Shown here: positions 25,292-32,909 of the stretch, in pieces
How the letters are laid out: each line of letters begins with the position of its first letter
Position numbering within the stretch: the first letter of the stretch is position 1
Origin: Myxococcales bacterium
GTDB lineage: Bacteria; Myxococcota_A; SURF-8
Direction of reading: 5' to 3'
Assembly (NCBI GenBank): GCA_003598065.1
Contig: QZKR01000150.1
Span: 1-45,485, forward strand
DNA: 45,485 nt
The notes under the pieces: generated by a model
Seen by the model: the letters and a program-made list of their open reading frames with translations, nothing else
What the model was told of the DNA's origin: nothing
Database searches by the model: none
Program-made: the position numbers and the translations under genes

Positions 25292-27379
25292 TCAATTGCT
25301 TTCCCGCCAGAGGTCCAGACAGCGCTCCTCCAACTCGGCCAAGCGAACCGCCGGGGAGCCGCCGTCGTCCGGTTTATCCATCAGCAACAGATCGGCGAGG
25401 CGTTCGGCGCCGTCCGGCCAGTCCGGCGCGCCGTCGATGGAAACGTAGTGCAGCAGATACGGCGCGGCGGCGCGGACGCGGCGCTGCGGATGAACCAGCC
25501 AGTCGCGCATCGCCGCCTTGCCGCGCGGTTTCGGCCCCAGCACGCGCCAGGCGCGCCAGGCGTCCCGTGCCGCTTCAAAGGGCGCGGCGGGCGCGGCCAG
25601 CATGCGGGCGGCATAGCCGTCCCAGTCGGCGACGCCGAGCGTCGCCTGGTAGAACCAGCGCTGCGCCTCGCCGAAGAGCGCCTGCGCCTCGCGCCAGAAA
25701 TCGGCCAGTTCGCCCGCCGTCGTGCGGCGGAAAATCGGCGTGGCGCGGAAACGCATCGCCTCGGCGTAGGCGTGCTTGATCTCGGCGGCGCGCGGCGGCG
25801 AATCGACCTTCAGCGCCGCCAGCCGCGCCAGCCGCTCGCGGTAGCTGTAGTGATACAGGCCGAAGCGCAGGAGAATCGCGTCGCCGGCGGCGAGCAGCGC
25901 CTTGTAGATGTTGCGCGTGATGAAATCCAGGTCTTTCTCGCCGACGGCGTCGCCGGAGGCCAGCAGGGGAGCAAGCCGCCGCCGCGCAAGAATCATCCCC
26001 ACGCCGCGATTCATCAGCAGCCGCTCTCCCTCGTCGTACGGGATGTCGCGGCCGCGATAATCGGGCATGAGATCGAGGAAACGCGGCGGGCCGTACAGCA
26101 CTTGGTGGCCGCGCCGCAGTTCGTACCACTCGATGCGCGGCGAGGCCTGTTCGAGCTTGCGCCGCGACACCGCCGCGATGTCCACGTCCACCTCCATTTC
26201 GGAAGTCAGGGCGTGGGCCAGGCCGGCCACGGTGTCCGTCGTCTGTCGCGGCAGCCGCGCCGCCACGGCGTCGAACACGGCGTAAATGTCATAATCGTTG
26301 TAGGGCGCGGACTTCCCCTCTTTCGCGAGCAGGCCGCCTTCGCGCCGGCCGTAGCCGCCGCCCAGGATCACCGCCTGCGGTTTGGGCGACAGCGTCAGGA
26401 GAGCCTCGGCGATGCGGCGGAAATCGGCGTCCAGCCGCGCCTCGAACTCGCGATCGGCCGTCTCCGTGTAGAGGCCGCGCGTCGGCGCCGAGACGTCGGG
26501 CGGGAGGAAGCGAGTCGAACGGCTTGCCGTGGCGAGACCCCGGCGGATGCCGTTCCAGCGCCCGAGTTTCTGCGCGGCGCGCACCAGGGGGGCGGCGACG
26601 GCCGCGCCGAGGTAGCCGTCGCTCAAGGCGTAGCGAACGTCGCGAGCCGTTTCGGCGACGAAAGGCAAAAGCGCCTGCCGCGCGAAGGAGGCTTTCCACG
26701 GCGACAGCCGGAAGATCCAGGCGTCGGCCTCGCCCTCGCCTTGCTGGCGCCGCCAGGTCTGGCCGAGCGAGTAGTTGTGGGAGTGAACGGCCACGGAATC
26801 GGGTACGTAAATCACCTCGCGGCCGGCGAGTTTGGCGCGATAAGTCCAGTCGAGGTCCTCGGAATAGCGCAGCGAGCCGTCGAAGCGGTGCTCGCGCCAG
26901 TAGGAACGGCGGATCGCGCTGGCCGCCATGGAAAAGAAATGCGGCCACTCGGCCTGGACCGAGCCGTCGCCGTAGGCGCGGGCGTGATCCTTGCGCACCA
27001 GCGGTTCGGCGTCGTCGCGGGGGATCTGCCGCGAAAAAGCGGCCACGGCGTTCGCCTCGCCGGCCAGCGCCTCCAGAAGCCGGCGCAGCCAGTCGCGGCC
27101 GACGGGCACGGCGTCGGCGTTTAAAAAGGTCGCCAGGTCGTCGTCGCACAGTTCCATGCCGAAATTCAGCGCCTGCCCCGGAATGTACTCGCCGGGGCGG
27201 ATGTGGTAGAGGTCGCCGCCCTGTTCGCGAATCACGTCGAGCGTGCCGTCCGTGGAGCCGCTGTCGATGTGGATGAGGCGAAAACGCACGTGCTCCTGGG
27301 CGCGAAGCGCGGCCAGGGTTTTGGCCACGAGGTCCGGCCCGTCGTTCATCGAGCGTATAATGACCGTTGTAGACAGCAT
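25292..27379 (-). CDS. GT2 glycosyltransferase fused to a nucleotidyltransferase-fold domain
   Basis: This 695-residue protein has an N-terminal family 2 glycosyltransferase (about 1-240) with the GT-A start VIIRSMNDG, HIDSGSTDGT, an NAD motif at 87-89 in place of DXD, and the acceptor-base ED at 174-175 (SEDLDWTYRA). The C-terminal half (about 330-695) looks like a DNA-polymerase-beta-type nucleotidyltransferase: GGGYGRREGG (339-348), a DXD-like NDYDIY (361-366), and a third acidic site VDVD (397-400), followed by a helical region. Such domains transfer nucleotidyl groups to proteins, drugs or small molecules. The fusion is not one I recognise. It is the first gene of the polysaccharide operon; the promoter candidate lies about 100 bases upstream. 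Confidence 0.78.
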   Translation of the reverse strand: MLSTTVIIRSMNDGPDLVAKTLAALRAQEHVRFRLIHIDSGSTDGTLDVIREQGGDLYHIRPGEYIPGQALNFGMELCDDDLATFLNADAVPVGRDWLRRLLEALAGEANAVAAFSRQIPRDDAEPLVRKDHARAYGDGSVQAEWPHFFSMAASAIRRSYWREHRFDGSLRYSEDLDWTYRAKLAGREVIYVPDSVAVHSHNYSLGQTWRRQQGEGEADAWIFRLSPWKASFARQALLPFVAETARDVRYALSDGYLGAAVAAPLVRAAQKLGRWNGIRRGLATASRSTRFLPPDVSAPTRGLYTETADREFEARLDADFRRIAEALLTLSPKPQAVILGGGYGRREGGLLAKEGKSAPYNDYDIYAVFDAVAARLPRQTTDTVAGLAHALTSEMEVDVDIAAVSRRKLEQASPRIEWYELRRGHQVLYGPPRFLDLMPDYRGRDIPYDEGERLLMNRGVGMILARRRLAPLLASGDAVGEKDLDFITRNIYKALLAAGDAILLRFGLYHYSYRERLARLAALKVDSPPRAAEIKHAYAEAMRFRATPIFRRTTAGELADFWREAQALFGEAQRWFYQATLGVADWDGYAARMLAAPAAPFEAARDAWRAWRVLGPKPRGKAAMRDWLVHPQRRVRAAAPYLLHYVSIDGAPDWPDGAERLADLLLMDKPDDGGSPAVRLAELEERCLDLWRESN

Positions 27380-27479
27380 TCTGCGGTTTCCGTTTCTCCT
27401 TTTGCCGCCAAAAAGTACAGGGCTCGCTCTCGCGCCGACGCGGCGCGGAGGGCCCCAATCCCCTAAAATTTAACTAAAT

Positions 27480-27508
27480 TTTATAACACATTAGCTAAAT
27501 TAAGTAAA
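27480..27508 (-). promoter_or_regulatory. sigma70-type promoter candidate for the polysaccharide operon
   Basis: On the minus strand TTTACT (27508-27503) and TATAAA (27485-27480) are separated by 17 bases. Transcription would start near 27473, giving a leader of about 94 bases before the start codon at 27379. Confidence 0.5.
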
Positions 27509-27622
27509 CTTTGTTTTCACCGCGAACTTATCCATCCGGCCACTATGCACAATCGGTGGACCGGCTGCTAGCGATAGAGTCATTTTAGAGGTAAATTCTT
27601 ACCAGTTATTTGGCTGCTGCAT

Positions 27623-27651
27623 TTGACAGCCCGTGTCTTGTCGGGTAATAA
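27623..27651 (+). promoter_or_regulatory. promoter candidate for the REC-PP2C gene
   Basis: A perfect TTGACA (27623-27628) is followed after 17 bases by TAATAA (27646-27651), a weak -10. It lies about 83 bases before the start codon at 27734. Confidence 0.4.
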
Positions 27652-27733
27652 AGTAGCCACCGGCTCGACGCCGCGCCAAGCGGCGGCCGAAGGGAAGCGG
27701 TTTCGCGGCTTTAAGCGGATAGGGGGAGTCGGC

Positions 27734-28894
27734 ATGCGGATTCTGATCGCCGAGGATGACGCCATTCTTCGGCGGATGCTCGAAACTTACGTCCAGCGCT
27801 GGGGTTATACCTCGCGGGCCACGAAGGACGGCGCGGAGGCGTGGGCGGCTTATCAAACCGAGGACTTCGACATCGTCATCACCGACTGGATGATGCCCGA
27901 CGTCGATGGCGTGGAACTCTGCCGCCGCATTCGCAGCCGCCCCAAGGCGCGCTACACCTACATCATCATCCTCACCTCGCTGGACTCCAAGGATGCTTTA
28001 GCGATGGGCATCCAGCGCGGCGCGGACGACTACATCGTCAAACCCCTGGAGCCGGCGGAGTTGCGGGCCCGGCTCACCGCCGGCGAACGGATCCTCCATC
28101 TGGAGCGTTCGCTCTCCGAATCGAACGCGATCATGAAGCGTGAGTTGGAGAACGCTGCCCGGACGCTCGCCAGCCTTTTGCCGGCGCGCAAGGACATCGC
28201 CCAGGGCGTCAGCCTCGATTGGCATTTCCGGCCCTCGATCTACATCGGCGGCGATTTCTTCAACGTGCTCAAGCTCGACGACGAGCACCTCGCTTTCTAC
28301 ATGATCGATGTCACCGGGCACGGCGTGTCGTCGGCCCTCTTGGCGGTGATGATCAGCAACGTATTGCGCACCTCCGCCGTCCACGGCGGCATTCTGAAAT
28401 ACGCCGATCTGCCCGGGGCGGAGCACATCGTCCCGCCCGGCGAGGTGGCCTCGACGCTGAACGCCCGCTTTCCCATGGACCCCGAGAGCGGCATGCACTT
28501 CACGCTGTTTTACGCCGTGCTCAACATCCGTACGCGAGAACTGCGCTACGTGAAAGCCGGCCACCCCCACCCCTTGCGCCTTTCCTCGGAGGGATTGTCG
28601 TTTCTCGATAAGGGCTCGCCGCCGATCGGCATCATCGACGGTTACGCCTATCCGACCCATGCCCAGACGCTGCGGCCCCGCGATCTGCTCCTGGTTTATT
28701 CCGACGGCCTTCTGGACTCGCTCGACCGCCAGGGCAGCGCCTTCGGCGGGGAGCGGCTGGTGCGCCTGGCCAAATGCCATCGGCAAGCCGGTCCGGCGGC
28801 TTTGGTGAGCGAGATCAGCGCCGATTTCGAGCAGTTCAAGGACGGCGAAGCCCCCGACGACGACATCACGATGCTAGCCCTGCAGGTAGACTGA
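27734..28894 (+). CDS. REC-PP2C (RsbU/SpoIIE-type) response regulator phosphatase
   Basis: This 386-residue cytoplasmic protein joins a receiver to a PP2C-type serine phosphatase. The receiver (1-120) has the acidic pair AEDD, phospho-acceptor Asp51 in TDWMMP, Thr in LTS and Lys in VKP. After a short helical linker (about 130-155) the SpoIIE-type phosphatase follows, with GGDFFNV, IDVTGHG, VYSDGLLD and DDDITML, which supply the metal-binding aspartates. Start ATG 27734 is chosen because AGGGGGAG lies just before it; an upstream frame is not convincing. Such proteins dephosphorylate STAS antagonists. The STAS/RsbW pair at 11992-12742, across the polysaccharide operon, is the obvious candidate partner (inference). 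Confidence 0.92.
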   Translation: MRILIAEDDAILRRMLETYVQRWGYTSRATKDGAEAWAAYQTEDFDIVITDWMMPDVDGVELCRRIRSRPKARYTYIIILTSLDSKDALAMGIQRGADDYIVKPLEPAELRARLTAGERILHLERSLSESNAIMKRELENAARTLASLLPARKDIAQGVSLDWHFRPSIYIGGDFFNVLKLDDEHLAFYMIDVTGHGVSSALLAVMISNVLRTSAVHGGILKYADLPGAEHIVPPGEVASTLNARFPMDPESGMHFTLFYAVLNIRTRELRYVKAGHPHPLRLSSEGLSFLDKGSPPIGIIDGYAYPTHAQTLRPRDLLLVYSDGLLDSLDRQGSAFGGERLVRLAKCHRQAGPAALVSEISADFEQFKDGEAPDDDITMLALQVD

Positions 28895-28978
28895 CGCCCA
28901 TCCGCGCTCAGACGGTCGGATGGAACTCAGGAAGAGGCGCGCGGGCTACGTCGCCGCGATGCCTGCTTCGGGCAAAAG

Positions 28979-29506
28979 TTACGGATTCGCCGGCGCGGGC
29001 GCGTCCTGCGGCGGATCGGCCGGCGCGGGCGCGTCCTGCGGCTGGTCGGCCGGCGAAGGCGCATTCTGCGGCTGGCCGGCCGGCGAAGGCGGCGCCTGCA
29101 ATGGAGGCGGATTCGGCACGGAACCCGGCGTTTGCGTCATGGGACTGCCGTCCACGGGTTTGAACGGCTGGGCGCTCCAGGTCGGCTTGCCGTCCGTGCC
29201 GTAGAACACCAGGTTCGGGTAGTTGTCGGTCACGAACAGTTCGGCCCAGATGTTCTTGTTCGGGCCGACCAGGACGAATTTGGCCGCGCGGATCTCGCCG
29301 CAGGCGTTCTGCAGCGCGTTGCTCAAGTCTTTGTTGCTGACGAAGTCGCAACGCTGTTCCTGGTTCTGATGGGGCTTTCCCGTTCCCATCAACATAATCG
29401 CGCCGAGAATCACGACGACAACGAGCACGCCGAGCTTCAAACGGCGATTCTCTCGCTCAAGGGCCGACAAACGGACTTCCACCGACTGGGACTCACGCGG
29501 TTTCAT
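28979..29506 (-). CDS. small membrane-anchored protein with 10-residue Pro/Ala repeats
   Basis: This 175-residue protein has a short N-terminal coiled coil (VRLSALERENRRLK), one membrane segment (about 25-42), a compact beta-rich domain (EIRAAKFVLVGPNKNIWAEL, then LVFYGTDGKPTWSA), and a Pro-rich tail. The middle resembles small bacterial proteins with paired FVLVD..G…AEL and L.DxxGKP strands whose role is unknown. The tail holds about four copies of a 10-residue unit (PADQPQDAPA type) encoded by a 30-bp tandem repeat at roughly 28984-29095. The domain should face the periplasm. GGGAGGTGA lies before the ATG at 29506. It is divergent from the Fe-S/CoA-transferase/GNAT gene. Confidence 0.75.
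   Translation of the reverse strand: MKPRESQSVEVRLSALERENRRLKLGVLVVVVILGAIMLMGTGKPHQNQEQRCDFVSNKDLSNALQNACGEIRAAKFVLVGPNKNIWAELFVTDNYPNLVFYGTDGKPTWSAQPFKPVDGSPMTQTPGSVPNPPPLQAPPSPAGQPQNAPSPADQPQDAPAPADPPQDAPAPANP
28984..29095 (-). repeat. 30-bp tandem repeat inside a coding region, ~3.7 copies
   Basis: Copies begin with GGCCGGCG[CA][GA]GGCGC and recur every 30 bases, keeping the frame and encoding a Pro/Ala/Gln decapeptide. Copy number may vary between strains by slippage. Confidence 0.75.
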
Positions 29507-29960
29507 GGCCTCACCTCCCTATTAGCGGATTGCGTTGTTCGTTTATGCCTAACGTATACGTAGGGTACCCGCCAACTGACCAAAAAGCAATAGTCACCGC
29601 CGCACGGATGAAAATTGACAGAGCGCCGGGCGGTCGGGTATGGTGGAGTATCAGTACGCGCCGACGCCGGAATATCGTCCTGGACGACGGCGTCCGAGTC
29701 CGCCCGTCGCGGACAACGGGGAAAGTTGCACCGATAAACATGACTCAGGCTCTGTTGCTGCGCGACCTCCAGCGGATGAAAGCCGTTCGCGGCCACTAGA
29801 CGCGATCGATCGTGCGACACCTCCCGCTCCGCCTCTCGCGCAACTTCCCCGACATGAGACGAAAAGGCAGACAAAGCGAAGCGTTCGTCCTGGATTGGAA
29901 AAGGATCGACTTCCGGTAGCGATTCGCGAGGGATTGTCGGTTTGCTGGGAGGCTTTCGCC
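29507..29960. other. 454-base divergent spacer
   Basis: The spacer lies between the anchored small protein (minus) and the Fe-S/CoA-transferase/GNAT gene (plus). It contains one promoter candidate for the rightward gene (29615-29644). The frame of the rightward gene is open up to 29640, but this stretch has no matching homology signal or ribosome binding site and is taken as leader. Confidence 0.5.
29615..29644 (+). promoter_or_regulatory. promoter candidate for the Fe-S/CoA-transferase/GNAT gene
   Basis: A perfect TTGACA (29615-29620) and TATGGT (29639-29644) are separated by 18 bases. The leader to the start at 29961 would be long, about 310 bases. Confidence 0.35.
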
Positions 29961-32843
29961 ATGAGGGTCATCGCGACGGAGGACATGCCTGCCCTGTTGG
30001 ATTATCTGGGCCGCACGGCAGGCAAGATTCACGGCCCCATTCGCCGCTTGGGGAGCGATTTTCTCTTCGGGTTGCGTCTGGCCGAGGAAATCGACCTCTC
30101 GGGAGGGCTCCCCGTCAATTCTCCCAAGGATGTGCTGCTCACCCAGCTTGAGCGCGTCGTCGCCGGCTATCGCCAGTCGGGAGACATCCAAATTTCCGAG
30201 CAGATCGTCCTCTTCGGAATCCGCCCCTGCGACCTGCGGGCGCTGCTGCGGATCGAGGAAAAACTCGCCCCTTACCTCGGGCCTGGAATCATCGTCAAGA
30301 AGCTGTGCGCGCTGGTGGCGGCCAATGTCTGTCTCTGCCCGGCCATCAACTGCTTCTGTTCGGCCGTGGACGGCAGCCCGATCCTCGCCGAGGGCTCCGA
30401 TTTTCTCCTGCACGATGCGGGGGGGAAATTCTACGTCGATATCCAGAGCGAGCGGGGCGCGGAACTGGCCGTCTCGTTGCCCGAACTGCTGCGCGAGCCG
30501 CGCGGCGAGGAGGAAATGGACTTCTCGCGGCTGAGAAGCGGCGCGCAGGAGACGCACCGGCTCCCGGATGTCAAAAACGCGTCTCTCGCGCTCAAAGAGG
30601 AAAAGGGATCGCTGGGTTATCTGGACGAATATAACGGCGATTGCGTCTATTGCGGGGCCTGCTCTTTTTCCTGTCCGGCGCATTTGTCGCGCGTTATGGG
30701 GTGGGTGAAGGACTGGGAGGGAAACTCCCAGCAGGTCATCGAAACGACGCCGGAGCGGCTCCGTCGCGACAGGCGGCTTCCCTTCCGCCGCAAGCTGACC
30801 GGCGCTTTGTGGAAGGACGAGATCATCGATTGCGTCGGATGCGGGCGGTGCTCCACGCTGTGCCCCTCCGGTCTGGGGATGATCGAAACGGTCGATGCCG
30901 TCAACGGCCTGCCGCTGCGCCACCAGCCGAAGGCCCGCCAGAGCAATCGCGAGGCTGTGGACTGGATCGGTCCCTATCGCCACAAGATCGTTACGCCGCT
31001 GCAGGCGTTTGCCAAAATCAAGCGAGGCGACAGCGTCTTTCTCTCCAGCGCCTGCGCCGAACCCCAGTATCTGGCCGCCGGCTTCATCGCCAACAGCCAG
31101 CGGTTCATGGATGTGGAAGTGATCCATCTGCTCAGCATGGGCAACGTCTGCTTCGACGATCAGCGCCTGACCGATCATTTGCGTCTGAACGCCTTCTTCG
31201 TCGGCGACAGTTCGCGCGAGGCCGTGGCCAGCGGGCGCGCCGACTACACGCCCGTTTTCCTCTCCGAAATCCCGAACATGATGCGGGCCGGGCGCATCCC
31301 CGTGGACGTGGCGATGATTCAGGTGGCGCCTCCCGACAAACACGGTTACTGCAGCTTCGGCGTCAGCGTCGAGACGGTCAAGGCGGCCACGGAATGCGCC
31401 CGCTACGTCGTGGCGCAGGTCAATCCGCGCATGCCGCGAACCCACGGCGACAGCGTGGTTCATATCGACCGCCTGCACGCCCTCGTCCCCTACGAGGAGC
31501 CGCTCATCGAGTGGCGGCCTCCCCCGCTGGACGAGAACAGCCGCCGCATCGCCCAGTTCATCGCCGGACTCATCGAGGATGGCGCGACCTTGCAGATCGG
31601 CATCGGCAAAATCGGCCAGGCCCTGCTGCCGTTCCTGATCGAAAAGGAAGACCTCGGCATCCACACGCAGATGATCACCGACTGGGTGATGGAGTTGATG
31701 AAGAAGGGGGCGGTCAACAATTCGCGCAAGCGCCAGCACGCCGGGAAGACCGTCGCCACGATGGCGGTGGGAACGCAGAACCTGTACGACTGGCTGCACA
31801 ACAACCCCGCCGTCGAACTGTACGGCATGGGACATGTCGGCAACCCGGACGTGGTTGCGCGCAACTGGCGCATGACGGCGATCAACTCCGCTTTCGAAGT
31901 GGATCTCACCGGCCAGGTGTGCGCCGACTCGATCCATCACCAGTTTTACTCCGGCGTCGCCAGCATGGCCGACTTTTTGCGCGGCGCGGCCCGCTCCGAG
32001 GGAGGCAAGGCGATCGTCGCCCTTCCCAGCACGGCCAAGAACGGCGCGATCTCGCGCATCGTCCCGCAGCTCACCGGCGGCAGCCCGATCGTCGTGACGC
32101 GCGGCGACGTGCACTACGTCGTGAGCGAATTCGGCGTCGCCTATCTGCACGGCAAGTCGATCCGCGAACGCGCCCTGGCCCTGATCGAGATCGCCCACCC
32201 CGCTTTCCGCCAGGCGCTTCTGGAGGAAGCGAAAAAACTCCGCTATCTCTTCGAGGATCAGGAGCTGCCCAGCCTGACGCAGCACGTCTACCCGCACGAG
32301 TGGGAAACGACCGTGAAGCTGGACAATGACGAGGAGATCAGCATCCGCCCGATCAAGGCCACCGACGAACGACCTTTGCAGCAGCTTTATTATTCGCTGT
32401 CCGACAAGGACGTTTTTCTGCGCTTCATGGGCAACGATCCCCATTTCCCCCACCGCCGGATGCAGGCGCTGACGGTGGTGGACTACGACCGGCGCATGGC
32501 GCTGGTGGCGACGATAGGCCCGCTGGGCAACGAGAAAATCCTGGGAATCGGCCGTTACGACATTATCAATCCCGACAGTTGCATCGCCGAGGTGGCGTTC
32601 ACCGTGCGCGAAGACTGGCGGCGGATGCGCGTCGGAGCGATTTTATTGGAACACCTCACCGTGATCGCCAAGAGCAAGGGGGTGAAGGGGTTCCGCGCCG
32701 AGATCCTGGCGCAGAATCAGGCGATGATGCGCCTCTTCCACACCAGCGGCGCTAAAATGCATTCGCAAATCGAAGACGGTCTGTACAGCCTCTGGTACAT
32801 GTTCGACGAGTTGGAAAACGGCAAGAGTCAGGACAAGACGTAA
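29961..32843 (+). CDS. 4Fe-4S / CoA-transferase-like / GNAT three-domain fusion
   Basis: This 960-residue protein is read from ATG 29961, which follows GGGAGG. Residues 1-340 resemble the ferredoxin-like beta subunits of hydrogenases and dehydrogenases: FGIRPCDLRAL, a CxC..NCxC segment, then two 4Fe-4S motifs (Cys228/231/234/238 and Cys291/294/297/301). Residues 350-790 match acetyl-CoA hydrolase/4-hydroxybutyrate CoA-transferase (PPDKHGYCSFG, LQIGIGKIGQALL, LYGMGHVGNP, EFGVAYLHGKS). The motif normally IHSE/IHTE, with the catalytic Glu, reads IHTQ (Gln570). Residues 792-950 are a GNAT acetyltransferase with an atypical acetyl-CoA loop (WRRMRVGA). CoA-transferase/GNAT fusions are known; the N-terminal Fe-S part is unusual. 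It may link redox state to acyl-CoA or protein acylation (inference). Confidence 0.85.
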   Translation: MRVIATEDMPALLDYLGRTAGKIHGPIRRLGSDFLFGLRLAEEIDLSGGLPVNSPKDVLLTQLERVVAGYRQSGDIQISEQIVLFGIRPCDLRALLRIEEKLAPYLGPGIIVKKLCALVAANVCLCPAINCFCSAVDGSPILAEGSDFLLHDAGGKFYVDIQSERGAELAVSLPELLREPRGEEEMDFSRLRSGAQETHRLPDVKNASLALKEEKGSLGYLDEYNGDCVYCGACSFSCPAHLSRVMGWVKDWEGNSQQVIETTPERLRRDRRLPFRRKLTGALWKDEIIDCVGCGRCSTLCPSGLGMIETVDAVNGLPLRHQPKARQSNREAVDWIGPYRHKIVTPLQAFAKIKRGDSVFLSSACAEPQYLAAGFIANSQRFMDVEVIHLLSMGNVCFDDQRLTDHLRLNAFFVGDSSREAVASGRADYTPVFLSEIPNMMRAGRIPVDVAMIQVAPPDKHGYCSFGVSVETVKAATECARYVVAQVNPRMPRTHGDSVVHIDRLHALVPYEEPLIEWRPPPLDENSRRIAQFIAGLIEDGATLQIGIGKIGQALLPFLIEKEDLGIHTQMITDWVMELMKKGAVNNSRKRQHAGKTVATMAVGTQNLYDWLHNNPAVELYGMGHVGNPDVVARNWRMTAINSAFEVDLTGQVCADSIHHQFYSGVASMADFLRGAARSEGGKAIVALPSTAKNGAISRIVPQLTGGSPIVVTRGDVHYVVSEFGVAYLHGKSIRERALALIEIAHPAFRQALLEEAKKLRYLFEDQELPSLTQHVYPHEWETTVKLDNDEEISIRPIKATDERPLQQLYYSLSDKDVFLRFMGNDPHFPHRRMQALTVVDYDRRMALVATIGPLGNEKILGIGRYDIINPDSCIAEVAFTVREDWRRMRVGAILLEHLTVIAKSKGVKGFRAEILAQNQAMMRLFHTSGAKMHSQIEDGLYSLWYMFDELENGKSQDKT

Positions 32844-32909
32844 CGTCCTTGTTGCTTGCGTTTTCCCCCCGGAATTTCAATGCGGAATGACGTTCGCCGT
32901 AGAGCGGGG

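Larger units (their letters stand above)
12752..27379 (-). other. ten-gene exopolysaccharide biosynthesis and export operon
   Basis: Ten minus-strand genes run from 27379 to 12752 with gaps of at most 33 bases. Three junctions are ATGA overlaps (17261-17264, 21637-21640, 24120-24123). They encode priming phosphoglycosyl transferase, glycosyltransferases, chain-length control and outer-membrane export, the set of a Wzx/Wzy-type pathway. No Wzx flippase lies inside. A polymerase candidate is at 6842-8224. One promoter candidate precedes the first gene. Confidence 0.75.
27380..27733. promoter_or_regulatory. divergent control region of polysaccharide operon and REC-PP2C gene
   Basis: This 354-base region contains an AT-rich core at about 27465-27515, unlike the GC-rich genes on either side. 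Promoter candidates face both ways (27480-27508 minus, 27623-27651 plus). TTAACTAAATT (27470-27480) and TTAGCTAAATT (27491-27501) form a direct repeat spaced 21 bases apart, about two helical turns, touching the leftward -10 region, as expected for an operator. Confidence 0.5.

Noticed and set aside
28898..28923. terminator after the REC-PP2C gene
   Set aside because: CCATCCG/CGGATGG pair with a 12-base loop, but no T run follows; support is too weak to call.
28984..29095. CRISPR-like repeats
   Set aside because: The repeats are contiguous without spacers, keep the reading frame and encode a Pro-rich tail.
29640..29960. 107-residue upstream extension of the Fe-S/CoA-transferase/GNAT protein
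   Set aside because: No ribosome binding site and no domain similarity; GGGAGG before ATG 29961 is much better.
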